DNA of 64,000 bases from the NCBI GenBank assembly GCA_052034865.1, contig JBPOIC010000040.1, positions 32,720-96,719 on the forward strand. The letters run 5' to 3'. Made by a program: the position numbers and the translations under genes. Shown here one piece after another: positions 53,038 through 61,899 of the stretch. The number at the start of each line of letters is the position of its first letter. Position 1 is the stretch's first letter. Below the pieces are notes generated by a model. The model was given only the letters and a program-made list of their open reading frames with translations. It searched no databases and had not been told where the DNA came from. Source of the DNA: JBPOIC01 sp052034865 (GTDB taxonomy: Bacteria; UBA10199; JADFYH01).

Positions 53038-53152
53038 AGTGTCGCGCTCGTTGGATACGCTCTATCCGACATTGGTAAAATCACTCGGGGTCAAGGATGC
53101 CCCCACTGAGGCTAAAGAGGCGGCAGCGGCCGCTTCGGGCACGGAGGTCTGA
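52934..53152 (+). CDS. short helical phage protein
   Basis: 72 residues, with a helical core (LKMLLDHTGSRIVGKFIRDQQ, FRAEVSRSLDTLYPTL) and an Ala/Glu-rich tail. GAGGAGAAAC upstream supports the start. It overlaps the membrane-protein gene by 104 bases in another frame, a notable overlap even for phages. Function unknown. Confidence 0.5.
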   Translation: MDAKELKMLLDHTGSRIVGKFIRDQQSLIDTFRAEVSRSLDTLYPTLVKSLGVKDAPTEAKEAAAAASGTEV

Positions 53153-53153
53153 C

Positions 53154-53483
53154 ATGGCAAAGCCGCAGGTCGTCTCGACCGATATGATTATCCGTATCGC
53201 AGAACTGACGGGGCTTCATCAGTATGAAGTCCGGCTGGTTCTGGTGTCGATGATCCAATGCATGATGAACGATCTGGCGCTGGGAAAGACGGTGCATTTC
53301 CTGTCGCTTGGAAAATTCTGGCTGAAACATGTCCCGGCGCGGAAAGGTTTCAATCCGTACCGTCGGATACCGGCCGATTATCCGGAAGGATTTGTTCCTA
53401 AATTTACCTGGGGAAGGCGAGCTTATGAATTCATCCGCAGTGAAACGAGAAAACATCTCCTGGGAGATCGATCACCTGCATGA
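53154..53483 (+). CDS. HU/IHF-like DNA-binding protein
   Basis: 109 residues. DMIIRIAELTGLHQYEVRLVLVSMIQCMM is the HU-type helical pair, followed by LGKTVHFLSLGKFWLKHVPARKGFNP, the beta arm with a conserved GKFW-like G(K/R)F motif, then PKFTWGRRAYEFIR. It may organise phage DNA or act as a regulator at the adjacent promoters. Its 3' end overlaps the sigma-like gene. Confidence 0.65.
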   Translation: MAKPQVVSTDMIIRIAELTGLHQYEVRLVLVSMIQCMMNDLALGKTVHFLSLGKFWLKHVPARKGFNPYRRIPADYPEGFVPKFTWGRRAYEFIRSETRKHLLGDRSPA

Positions 53484-54078
53484 GAGCGTGCGGCGATTTC
53501 TTGAGGGAGATAAAACCGCCTTCGAGGCTATCCGCCTGCATCTGGAGCCGATCGTCCACTCGGTGGTCAATGCCAGTCGTCATCGGATTTTTCTCGATCA
53601 GGTCGAGGACATCCGCCAGGAATGCTGGATCGAGGTTATTCAGAAACTATCGCTCTGGGATCCGCTACGGGGAAGCCTGCGCAGTTTTATGTACCGATGC
53701 GTTTCGAATTGCGTTGCCAGCTATTTCAGGCGCTGCAAGTATTTCTCGCATTTTATTCCTTCGGAAGATGCGCACGAACAACTTACCACGATGCCGGAAG
53801 AATCTCTTCAGGCCGCGGACCTCGATATCTGCCTGCGAATCCGTTTCAACACGCCGGTATCGCGATACGTGATCCATCGGGTGGCCATCGCGGTTTATTT
53901 GCGCGTGTTTGAGCGGAGCCGGAACGGTTTCATCAAGGATGTAGCACGGATCGCTGTCATTCCGCCCAAGCGGGCGGAGTTTCTCATCAACTATGCCGTG
54001 GTAACATTGCGTCGCCACGGGCTGGAACAGAAGATTACGGAGGAAGGATGGAGTCAAAATTTCCTGAGCTGGGCCTGA
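53425..54078 (+). CDS. sigma-70-like phage regulator
   Basis: 217 residues. HLHESVRRFLEGDKTAFEAIRLHLEPIVHSVV resembles sigma region 1.2/2.1 and DIRQECWIEVIQKLSLWDPLRGSLRSFMYRCVSNCVASYFRRCKYF is a good region 2 (core binding and -10 recognition). The C-terminal part could be a diverged region 4. It likely redirects host RNA polymerase to late genes. AGGCGAGC precedes the ATG and the stop overlaps the Mor-like gene. Confidence 0.7.
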   Translation: MNSSAVKRENISWEIDHLHESVRRFLEGDKTAFEAIRLHLEPIVHSVVNASRHRIFLDQVEDIRQECWIEVIQKLSLWDPLRGSLRSFMYRCVSNCVASYFRRCKYFSHFIPSEDAHEQLTTMPEESLQAADLDICLRIRFNTPVSRYVIHRVAIAVYLRVFERSRNGFIKDVARIAVIPPKRAEFLINYAVVTLRRHGLEQKITEEGWSQNFLSWA

Positions 54079-54458
54079 AGGAACTCATTTTCTATCTGTA
54101 TCGCGATACCCTACTGCCGGAAATGTACGATCTCTTGGGCGAGGAGGAAACGCTCAAACTTGTTCTGGTTTTCGGCGGCATGAAGATTTCCATTCCTTCC
54201 ATGAAGGAGATCAACGATCTCAAACGCAACATCGATGTCTTCCTGTCGCTCTCGTATTCGCAGGGCCATGAGACGCTACAATTCCTAGCCGACAAATACG
54301 ACGTGACCGACGTCTGGATCCGCGCCGTCTACAAGAAAATGCACCGCGAGTATCCAAAAATCCTGCAGCACCTGCAGGAACTGCGCGCAATGGATCCCGT
54401 TCACATCACAACCAGAAGGAACCCTGTTCATGGCAGCAAGGAAACGCAAAAGAACTAA
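54048..54458 (+). CDS. Mor/C-like transcription activator
   Basis: 136 residues. ETLKLVLVFGGMKISIPSMKEI followed by RNIDVFLSLSYSQGHETLQFLADKYDVTDVWIRAVYKKM matches the Mor/C pattern of Mu: a dimerisation beta strand with the GG..I.IP element, then a helix-turn-helix. In Mu, Mor and C turn on middle and late genes. It overlaps both neighbours by about 30 bases. Confidence 0.7.
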   Translation: MESKFPELGLKELIFYLYRDTLLPEMYDLLGEEETLKLVLVFGGMKISIPSMKEINDLKRNIDVFLSLSYSQGHETLQFLADKYDVTDVWIRAVYKKMHREYPKILQHLQELRAMDPVHITTRRNPVHGSKETQKN

Positions 54459-55167
54459 ACCCAAGGGAGCCGCCGAGGCTCTCGTGAGGCAATTGGGTGT
54501 GAAGTACAAGGAAGACATGATCATCTCATGGCATTGTAGCGGGGGCGTGTTGAGTGGTGAACGTTTGAGCCGCGAGGACCTCGGTCGTCGCATTGGCGTC
54601 TCGGAATACATGATCCTGAAGCTTCTCGAGGGAATCGAGAAAAAATTTGTGAAAATGTTCGAGAACCAAAGCATCATCCGTGACCGGGTGTTCGTCATGG
54701 CTGCAACCTTGATGCACCAGCTACGGGAAGATCGCGCACGGGCGGTCCTTCACACCGACCAATTGGACAAGCAGATCGAGAAAACATCGAAAATGTACGA
54801 CACCGCCTGGGAGATGGCCGAAGGCACCTATACCGAATACAATCGCAAGCGGCACATTCTCGAGAGCCTGATGGCCCATCTCAGAGCCTTGAACGGGCTG
54901 AGGACCGAGAGCATACGGGTCATGTCCCAAACCTCCAGCGCCATGAATCAATTCTTGAGCCTTTTCTCCGGTGGCAAAGGGCATCTCCCCATCGAAGATC
55001 TTCCCGATACCGAGACCGGCGTCCGTTACCTTGATTATACGGCCGCCATCCGAGTGATCGAGACCAAGGCCGAACCGATCCTGCCCCGGCAAGACTCGAA
55101 CGTTTCGATCCCCATCGGACACAACCCGAATGCCGGCTTCGAGGAACTGGAACCCTTGAGGAAGTAA
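54430..55167 (+). CDS. terminase-adjacent protein, possibly second small terminase
   Basis: 245 residues. The basic N-terminus (KRKRTKPKG) precedes a helix-turn-helix-like segment (SREDLGRRIGVSEYMILKLLEGIE) and a long helical oligomerisation region. Position right before the large terminase fits a small terminase, but another candidate lies at 25831-26133. One may be the packaging initiator and the other a regulator. No decisive motif. Confidence 0.5.
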   Translation: MAARKRKRTKPKGAAEALVRQLGVKYKEDMIISWHCSGGVLSGERLSREDLGRRIGVSEYMILKLLEGIEKKFVKMFENQSIIRDRVFVMAATLMHQLREDRARAVLHTDQLDKQIEKTSKMYDTAWEMAEGTYTEYNRKRHILESLMAHLRALNGLRTESIRVMSQTSSAMNQFLSLFSGGKGHLPIEDLPDTETGVRYLDYTAAIRVIETKAEPILPRQDSNVSIPIGHNPNAGFEELEPLRK

Positions 55168-55203
55168 CGACGTGTATGTCCAACGCCAGGGAAACGATTA
55201 TGT

Positions 55204-56637
55204 ATGAGTCGATGTCTGACACAGGCCGAATTTCAGGAAATCCTCAAGTGTCGTCGGTCTCCGGCGTACTTCATCAACACCTACGGCTTTTTGCGTGATC
55301 CCATTCGGGGCAAGGTTCCTTTTCGTCTCTACCGATTCCAGGAAATCACTTTCGCCCAATTTCTGAAAAGTAGTTTCAATATCATTCTAAAAAGCCGGCA
55401 GATGGGCTTGAGCTGGCTCGTGGCGGGCTATGCTCTGTGGATGTGCCTTTTCTTCGAGGAAAAGAAAATTTTGATGATCTCCATCAAGGACGCCACGGCC
55501 AAGGCGCTTCTCAAGAAGGTGCGCTACCTCTACAGCCATCTTCCGCCATTCCTGCAGGCGGAACTCGTCGATGACAACATGTCGAAGATGTCATTCGTGA
55601 CCGGAAGCGAAATCGAATCGGTTCCGACATCGGAAGAAGCTGGTCGTTCCGAATCGCTCTCGTTGCTCATCATCGACGAAGCAGCATTCGTACGTTGGAT
55701 CGAAGACATCTGGCAGGCGTCGTTTCCCACACTCAGCACGGGCGGCTCGGCGATCATTCTGAGTACGCCGAACGGCATGGATAATTTTTACTACGAGCTT
55801 TGGACCCGTTCGCTGGAGGGCAAGAGCCTTTTCAATCCAGTCCGGGTCCATTGGTGGTACCACCCCGAACGGACGCAGGCCTGGCTCGCCATTCAGAAGG
55901 CGAACATGAGCGCCTCGCAGCTGGCGCAGGAAGTCTACGGTGACTTCGTAACCACGGGCAACCTCGTGTTCGACGTGGCCGCTTTAAGGGCCTTGCAGGA
56001 AGAATGTTCGATGATCGTGCCGATCGAAACGCGTTTCACCGACGAACAGGATCAGGACTTTCCCTGCGGGCAGTACATTTTCGAGAAGCCCAAGGCCAAG
56101 ACCGATTACATCCTCTCTGTAGACCCCGCCAAGGGAGGCGCTGGCGATTATCATGCGGCGCATATTTTGGAACGTCACACCGGCAAACAGGTGGCGGAAT
56201 ATCGCACGCGCATTCCGCTGGATGTCTTCAACCATAAAATCCTCGAACTGGGAGCCGAATACAACAATGCTCTTGCTGCCATCGAAAACAACAACATGGG
56301 CATCGCCACGACTCTATTTTTTCAACACCACGATTATCCACGCATCTACGAGTATGTGAACCCACTCAAACCGGGAAGAACCGAGCCCGGCTTTCCGACT
56401 AATTCCCTGACACGGCCGCTTTTGATCGACGAGCTGGATAAGAGCCTGCGCGAGGGGGTCGGCGGCGTCCAAGGAATCCGCACCGTCAACGAGCTTCTAA
56501 ATTTCTGCTGGTCCCGATCGGGTAAGGCCGAGGCCCAGAGCGGCAAGCACGACGACCTGGTAATCGCCCTGGGGATCGGGCGATACGTTCGACAACACAG
56601 CGTTAGAGAAGTGGATTTCCCCGTGATATTGGCATGA
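55204..56637 (+). CDS. terminase large subunit
   Basis: 477 residues. The ATPase has a Walker A variant KSRQMGLSWL, Walker B LLIIDEAAF and a coupling motif SATN-like STPNG. The nuclease domain carries ILSVDPAKGG (metal-binding Asp), an AIENNNMG motif and GKHDDLVIALGIG with the catalytic Asp pair. It is the last phage gene before the metal-efflux genes, far from the portal gene at 28342. Confidence 0.93.
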   Translation: MSRCLTQAEFQEILKCRRSPAYFINTYGFLRDPIRGKVPFRLYRFQEITFAQFLKSSFNIILKSRQMGLSWLVAGYALWMCLFFEEKKILMISIKDATAKALLKKVRYLYSHLPPFLQAELVDDNMSKMSFVTGSEIESVPTSEEAGRSESLSLLIIDEAAFVRWIEDIWQASFPTLSTGGSAIILSTPNGMDNFYYELWTRSLEGKSLFNPVRVHWWYHPERTQAWLAIQKANMSASQLAQEVYGDFVTTGNLVFDVAALRALQEECSMIVPIETRFTDEQDQDFPCGQYIFEKPKAKTDYILSVDPAKGGAGDYHAAHILERHTGKQVAEYRTRIPLDVFNHKILELGAEYNNALAAIENNNMGIATTLFFQHHDYPRIYEYVNPLKPGRTEPGFPTNSLTRPLLIDELDKSLREGVGGVQGIRTVNELLNFCWSRSGKAEAQSGKHDDLVIALGIGRYVRQHSVREVDFPVILA

Positions 56638-56685
56638 AACTTAAATTCTTGAAATCCATTGGGTTTAATGCCATTATCCAACACA

Positions 56686-56964
56686 ATGTTTTTGCTGAGA
56701 AAAATTCTGCCCACTGTCGCTATCATCCTCTTCGTCGCCTTTTCTTTCATATCAATTGAATGGCACACGGATCATGATCTCAATGCAAAAGCTCCGGCGC
56801 ATCATTGCTGCCTGCAATGCTGTCCTTCTCATCATCTGGCACCTACCCCGGAACATAAGGTTTCCATTGGTGGCCTCGCGTCCATTAGCCGCTTCGTTGC
56901 TTACCATTCTCAGTTTCATTCGGATTTATTCCCTTCAAGGATAGATCGTCCCCCGATCGCCTAA
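56686..56964 (+). CDS. small His/Cys-rich exported protein at a czcI position
   Basis: 92 residues. It has a signal-anchor (LLRKILPTVAIILFVAFSFI) and a His/Cys patch (APAHHCCLQCCPSHHLAP) that could bind metal. In czc/cnr-type operons a small periplasmic metal-binding regulator (CzcI) precedes czcC, so position and composition agree, though no sequence motif is diagnostic. Several start codons are open and none has a strong site; this ATG keeps the hydrophobic segment at the N-terminus. Confidence 0.5.
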   Translation: MFLLRKILPTVAIILFVAFSFISIEWHTDHDLNAKAPAHHCCLQCCPSHHLAPTPEHKVSIGGLASISRFVAYHSQFHSDLFPSRIDRPPIA

Positions 56965-57026
56965 AATTTCCATTCTTCCGTAAGTATTAAATTCAATCAA
57001 AGCGATGCTAGCGAGTCATACGTGCG

Positions 57027-57041
57027 GATGCGATTCGCATC
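57027..57041. promoter_or_regulatory. 15-bp palindrome upstream of the efflux genes
   Basis: GATGCGATTCGCATC is a perfect 7-bp inverted repeat around one central base, 39 bases before the outer-membrane gene start. It could be an operator for a metal-responsive regulator, but no such regulator is encoded nearby. Confidence 0.4.
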
Positions 57042-57079
57042 TCGTAACGGCTTTGAAGCAACCGGGAACAGGTGTCACT

Positions 57080-58327
57080 ATGCGAACTTCATCAAAATTG
57101 TGGGTGTTTGCCGTCTGGACGGGAATATTTTTGACAGGCGCTCCACCACTCTTCGCCGAAGAGTCATGTCGGATCCAAAGCGCTCAGGACATTCTGAATT
57201 GTGCGCTCAAAAACCATCCGGAAGTCCAACTCTCAGAATCGAGCCTTGAGCGTGATAAATTGCTCAAGTCCATTGCCAAACAAAGACCGAACCCCGAGGT
57301 GAACTCAAGCCTGATGTCCGGTCAAACGGGGGGTAATAGCGGACTGAATACGGAATTCAGCATTCTGCATACGATAGAGTTGGGAGGGAAAAGAAAAAAC
57401 CGGATCAAACAAGCTCTGGCTAGCGAAAATCTAACTCAAGCCCAACTCCTTGAATCAAAGGAACTCACAGCCCTAAACACAACGCTTGCCCTTTACCGAT
57501 TGCGACAGATCCGGTCTGAACTGACCGCAATCAACGAGGCCCTTTCTACGTTTGAAAACATCAAATCCAATTACAAGAAACGTCCCAAGCTGGCGCCGGA
57601 ACAGGAGGTCTCTTCAACGGTGTTCAGCCTGGCTCTGGATGAATACAAACTCAAAAGGGCCAATCTGCTTCAGGAGCAAGAGTCACTGAACAAATTTATG
57701 GAACTGGCAACAGGACTGCATCAAGACACCATTAAAAAATATCTTCCGGGACGAAAACACAGCTGGCCCAAATTTCAAGGCGGCCTACAGAATATCATCA
57801 ATTCTGAGCTGGCCAAGGCCGAAGCCGAAAAAATATTGGCCGAGGCCAATATGAAGCTGGCCAAGAGTAATGCCTGGCCTGATTTCAAACTGGGACCCGC
57901 TCTCCAGACACAATCAGGGACACCAGGCAACCAGATCGCCGCTGGAGTCAATATTTCCCTTGGGCTTCCCCTATTGAGTCAGAACAGAGGCGGCATCGGG
58001 TACGCTCAAAAAGACAAATATCGTTCCACATTGGCCTATAATCTGGCCCTGAATAAAAATCAGAATGAACGGCAAAAACAAATCGAGCGCTATCAATCAA
58101 CTCTCAAATCTTTGGGGGCATTAAGATCCACGTCATCATTGAATACGGATCATCAGAACGTTGAAAAATATTTTGAGCAGGGCCTTATTTCAAGCTCACT
58201 CGTCATTGAATCTCATCGGCAGATTTTTGAACTGACCGAATCCATGAATGAACAGGAACTGACAGCGATTGACGCCCTGTGGCGGATTTTCATCATCGAC
58301 GGGAGATTTCTGTCTGAAAAAATTTAA
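57080..58327 (+). CDS. TolC-family outer-membrane efflux protein (CzcC-like)
   Basis: 415 residues with a signal peptide (MRTSSKLWVFAVWTGIFLTG, PPLFA). Two repeats of long helices typical of TolC-family barrels are visible: ILNCALKNHPEVQLSESSLER starts the first, and INSELAKAEAEKILAEANMKLAKSNAWPDFKLG the second. The GxxxGG strand (NISLGLPLLSQNRGGIG) is usual. It ends 12 bases before the RND pump gene, as in czcCBA-type operons. Confidence 0.88.
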   Translation: MRTSSKLWVFAVWTGIFLTGAPPLFAEESCRIQSAQDILNCALKNHPEVQLSESSLERDKLLKSIAKQRPNPEVNSSLMSGQTGGNSGLNTEFSILHTIELGGKRKNRIKQALASENLTQAQLLESKELTALNTTLALYRLRQIRSELTAINEALSTFENIKSNYKKRPKLAPEQEVSSTVFSLALDEYKLKRANLLQEQESLNKFMELATGLHQDTIKKYLPGRKHSWPKFQGGLQNIINSELAKAEAEKILAEANMKLAKSNAWPDFKLGPALQTQSGTPGNQIAAGVNISLGLPLLSQNRGGIGYAQKDKYRSTLAYNLALNKNQNERQKQIERYQSTLKSLGALRSTSSLNTDHQNVEKYFEQGLISSSLVIESHRQIFELTESMNEQELTAIDALWRIFIIDGRFLSEKI

Positions 58328-58339
58328 AGGGAACTCTAT

Positions 58340-61300
58340 ATGATCAACAAAATAATTCATTTTTCCGTTCATAACCGGGTCATCGTATTCGTGTTTACAA
58401 TCCTATTCGTTCTCGCAGGCTGGATGGCCTATAAATCGCTGACGATCGATGCCATGCCTGATATCACAAACGTTCAGGTGTCGGTGAATACAATCGTTGA
58501 CGGCCTCGCCCCGGAAGAAACTGAGCGTTACATCACGATTCCCATAGAATCTTCCATGAACGGCATCTCAGGCGTGACTCACGTCCGCTCGCTAACCAAG
58601 TTTGGTCTGTCACAAGTCACCGTGAATTTTGAAGACGGCACCGACATCTATAAAGCAAGGCAGCAGGTATCCGAGAGACTGCAATCGGTTTTAGGGGATC
58701 TGCCGCCAGGAGCCAGGCCCGAACTTGGCCCCATCACAACGGGGTTGGGAGAAATCTATTTTTATACCCTCGAGGCAGACAAGAGCGAAACCGAAGAGGC
58801 CCGCATCAAGCAGCTTATGGATTTGCGTGCCTTGCAGGAGTGGGTCTTGAAACCAAGACTCATGACGGTTCGCGGTGTCGCCAGTGTCGATACGACAGGA
58901 GGTTATGAGAAACAGTATCACATACAACCTGATCCGACCAAAATGAGTCAGTACGGTATCGGCTTTGATGACATTCGTAACGTGCTGATCGGTACAAATA
59001 AAAATGTGGGTGGCGGTTACATTCAGCAGGAAGGTAAACAATTCCTGGTTCAGGGAGTTGGTATATTTGAGTCACCGGAGGATATAGCCAAAGTCCCGGT
59101 TAAATCACTGGAAACTTTCAAAATCATCACCATCGGCGACATTGCCAAAGTCAATCTCGGGTCATCGCTACGTGTGGGAGCAGCCCTCGTCGAAGGGCAG
59201 GAAGCCGTTCTCGGCATGGTGTATCTCCTTGCGGGGGACAATAGCCGGAAAGTTGCGTTGAGTGTCGATCAAAAGATCAATGAGATCCGCAAAATTTTGC
59301 CGGCTGGTGTGAAGATCGAAACTCTTTATAACCGTTCCGATCTGGTCAACGCGACAATCGATACCGTCATGCACAACCTCATCACCGGAGCGATTCTGGT
59401 GATCGTAATTCTTTTGCTCCTGGTCGGAAACTTGCGTGCCGCCCTCATCACTGCATTGATGATTCCGCTTTCCCTCTTGTTCACTTTTCTCATGATGAAT
59501 TGGAATGGTCTCTCGGGGAATCTGATGAGTTTGGGGGCATTGGACTTCGGCATCATTGTCGATGGCGCGGTGATCGTCATCGAGAATTGCGTGCGACAGA
59601 TTCATGACAAAACGCACAAACTGGGCAGATCACTGGATAGGGAAGAACTCAAACACACAGTCATCATGTCGACCATCGAGACACGTAAAGCCGCCGGTTT
59701 CGGACAGATCATCATCATGATGGTTTTCATCCCCATATTAGCTCTCACAGGTATTGAAGGAAAAATGTTCAAGCCCATGGCGGCGGCATTCAGTTTTGCC
59801 ATCCTGGGGGCATTCATTTTTTCATTCACTCTAGCTCCGGCATTAGCAAGTATTCTGCTGACAGGAAAAATCAGAGAAAAGGAACCGTGGCTCATGCGCA
59901 TGATGTCACGCTTGTATCAGCCAACCTTAAAGCTTGCGCTACGCAAGAGGTTGGCAACGGTTATTATTGCCGCCGTTGCCATCATTTCTGGAGTTGTTTT
60001 GTTTTCACGTATGGGTTCCGAGTTTATGCCCCAACTTAACGAAGGCTCGATCGTCATCATGTTCAACCGCGACGTGAACATCGCAATTGACGAAGCCGTT
60101 AAGATGCAATCTGAATCCGAAAAACTGATCAGCACTTTCCCTGAAGTGAAAAAAGTTTTTTCGCGCATCGGTACTGCTGAAGTGGCCACTGATCCCATGG
60201 GTATTTACCTCACCGATACGTTCATCATGTTGAATGATCTGAAAAATTGGCCGGAAGTTGATGGCAAGCAGCGGACGAAGGACGAACTGGCCGAAGCCAT
60301 TGTTGTGGCTTTAAACGACAAACTTCCGAATCAGGATCCAGTTCTTACTCAACCAATTCAGATGCGTTTTAATGAACTCTTGGAAGGGACGCGTGCCGAC
60401 GTATCAGTTAAAATTTTTAGCGATGACTTGAACAAGCTTTTGGAGGTCTCAGAAAAAGCCGAAACTCTGCTCAAGGATATCCCCGGTTCTGGTGATGTGG
60501 AAGCCGAAATGTCGGATACGTCTCCCATTCTAAAAATTACGCCAAAAAAATCAATCCTTTCACAGTATGGACTCTCCGCCAGTGTCGTGTTGGATGCCGT
60601 CAGCACAGCTATCGGCGGTGAGGAAGTTGGATTTCTTTTTGATGGTGTCAGGCGATATCCTATTCTGATTCGCTTGAGTGAAGCAGATCGCTCCAATTTG
60701 GAAACGGTAAAAAATCTGCCTGTGGAGATTGCTCCTAATATGACACTGGCAATCAAGGAAGTGGCCGACCTGACAATGACGGATGGATTCGGATCAATCA
60801 TCCGTGAAAACGGCAAGCGCCGCGCTGCGATCCTCATCAACCCAAGGGGGCGCGACACGCAAAGTTTTGTCGAAGAAGCAAAGTCAAAATTGGAAAAAGA
60901 AATTCCATTGCCACAAGGATCCTATTTTGAATGGGGCGGCAACTTCAAAAATCTGAAACAGGCCAGAGAAAGACTCACTCTGCTTACCCCCATAGTACTC
61001 TGTCTGGTCTTCATGATGATCTTTGTCGTGTTCAAAAATGTTTTCGATACGATCCTCATTTTCTCCGGTATTCCTTTGGCTCTTGTTGGTGGCGTTCTGG
61101 GGCTTCTCATCAAAGGGCTTCCATTTAGTATTTCTGCGGGTATCGGATTTATTGCCTTATCCGGTATCGCGATTTTAAATGGTGTGGTTCTGATCAGTTA
61201 TTTTAACCAACTCAAGGAAGAAGGGCTCTCTGGGAAAGCCCTTGTCCTGAAAGGGTCCTTTCTGCGACTTAGGCCTGTTCTCATGACCGCTTTGGTGGAT

Positions 61301-61471
61301 ATCTTTGGATTCCTACCGATGATGGTCTCTCACGGCGTGGGAGCGGAAGTTCAAAAACCTCTCGCAACGGTCGTTATTGGGGGAATTGTTTCTTCAACGA
61401 TCCTGACCCTGGTGGTTTTACCGACCGTTTACAACTGGCTTGCCGAAAGGAATCAGGTTAATGATGCGTGA
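58340..61471 (+). CDS. heavy-metal RND efflux pump (CzcA/HME type)
   Basis: 1043 residues with 12 membrane spans and two periplasmic loops. Span 4 has LGALDFGIIVDGAVIVIENCV, carrying the D/D/E pattern of HME pumps that export divalent ions such as Zn, Co, Cd or Ni. The silver/copper CusA branch differs at this motif. IPIESSMNGISGVTHVRSLTKFGLSQVTVNFEDG is the signature start. Proton-driven export across both membranes needs an adaptor protein; no czcB gene lies in this operon. The next gene follows directly. Confidence 0.93.
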   Translation: MINKIIHFSVHNRVIVFVFTILFVLAGWMAYKSLTIDAMPDITNVQVSVNTIVDGLAPEETERYITIPIESSMNGISGVTHVRSLTKFGLSQVTVNFEDGTDIYKARQQVSERLQSVLGDLPPGARPELGPITTGLGEIYFYTLEADKSETEEARIKQLMDLRALQEWVLKPRLMTVRGVASVDTTGGYEKQYHIQPDPTKMSQYGIGFDDIRNVLIGTNKNVGGGYIQQEGKQFLVQGVGIFESPEDIAKVPVKSLETFKIITIGDIAKVNLGSSLRVGAALVEGQEAVLGMVYLLAGDNSRKVALSVDQKINEIRKILPAGVKIETLYNRSDLVNATIDTVMHNLITGAILVIVILLLLVGNLRAALITALMIPLSLLFTFLMMNWNGLSGNLMSLGALDFGIIVDGAVIVIENCVRQIHDKTHKLGRSLDREELKHTVIMSTIETRKAAGFGQIIIMMVFIPILALTGIEGKMFKPMAAAFSFAILGAFIFSFTLAPALASILLTGKIREKEPWLMRMMSRLYQPTLKLALRKRLATVIIAAVAIISGVVLFSRMGSEFMPQLNEGSIVIMFNRDVNIAIDEAVKMQSESEKLISTFPEVKKVFSRIGTAEVATDPMGIYLTDTFIMLNDLKNWPEVDGKQRTKDELAEAIVVALNDKLPNQDPVLTQPIQMRFNELLEGTRADVSVKIFSDDLNKLLEVSEKAETLLKDIPGSGDVEAEMSDTSPILKITPKKSILSQYGLSASVVLDAVSTAIGGEEVGFLFDGVRRYPILIRLSEADRSNLETVKNLPVEIAPNMTLAIKEVADLTMTDGFGSIIRENGKRRAAILINPRGRDTQSFVEEAKSKLEKEIPLPQGSYFEWGGNFKNLKQARERLTLLTPIVLCLVFMMIFVVFKNVFDTILIFSGIPLALVGGVLGLLIKGLPFSISAGIGFIALSGIAILNGVVLISYFNQLKEEGLSGKALVLKGSFLRLRPVLMTALVDIFGFLPMMVSHGVGAEVQKPLATVVIGGIVSSTILTLVVLPTVYNWLAERNQVNDA

Positions 61472-61474
61472 TCT

Positions 61475-61828
61475 ATGAACATTTATTTTCTGCTCAAAGT
61501 TCTGATCTCGTCGCTTGTCATTGCTGGTGTCTCTGAAATTGCCAAGCGCAACACCTTTGTTGCTGCATTGTTTGCGTCACTTCCGTTCACCTCGCTCCTC
61601 GCTTTGGTTTGGTTGTATTACGACACGCATGATACCGGAAAAATCATCGAGCTGTGCCACGGCATTTTCTGGATGGTCATTCCGTCCCTGGCGTTTTTTG
61701 TCCTTCTGCCTGTGATTCTGAAATCGGGGGTAAAATTCTGGTGGGCTCTGATGGTGGCTTCGATTGCAACATCCATCGTTTATTCAATTTTTGTCTTCTT
61801 CATCAGAAAAATTGGCGTCAACATGTAG
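61475..61828 (+). CDS. DUF3147-like membrane protein
   Basis: 117 residues with four membrane spans. SEIAKRNTFVAALFASLPFTSLLALVWLYYDT and GIFWMVIPSLAFFVLLPVIL match my memory of the DUF3147 family, often beside RND metal pumps. It starts 4 bases after the pump gene stop, so it should be the last member of the operon. Function unknown. Confidence 0.65.
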   Translation: MNIYFLLKVLISSLVIAGVSEIAKRNTFVAALFASLPFTSLLALVWLYYDTHDTGKIIELCHGIFWMVIPSLAFFVLLPVILKSGVKFWWALMVASIATSIVYSIFVFFIRKIGVNM

Positions 61829-61899
61829 GGCGATACCGAATGGATTTCCCTGTGCTGTTGAGCTAAAGTGTTTCTTTCACACCAATTGAGGTCAACGGC

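Larger units (their letters stand above)
23366..56637 (+). mobile_element. contractile-tailed prophage, boundaries approximate
   Basis: About 33 kb of almost unidirectional, overlapping genes with visibly higher GC than the left flank. It contains terminase, portal, protease/scaffold, capsid, sheath, tube, tape measure, baseplate, fibre and lysis genes, so it is a phage and not merely a tailocin. I set the ends at the first and last phage-like genes. I found no att repeats. No integrase, transposase, repressor or replication gene is visible, and the packaging genes are split between the ends (small-terminase-like and portal on the left, large terminase on the right). Confidence 0.85.

Noticed and set aside
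23366..56637. R-type tailocin instead of a phage
   Set aside because: Portal, protease/scaffold, capsid and large terminase genes are all present and look intact.
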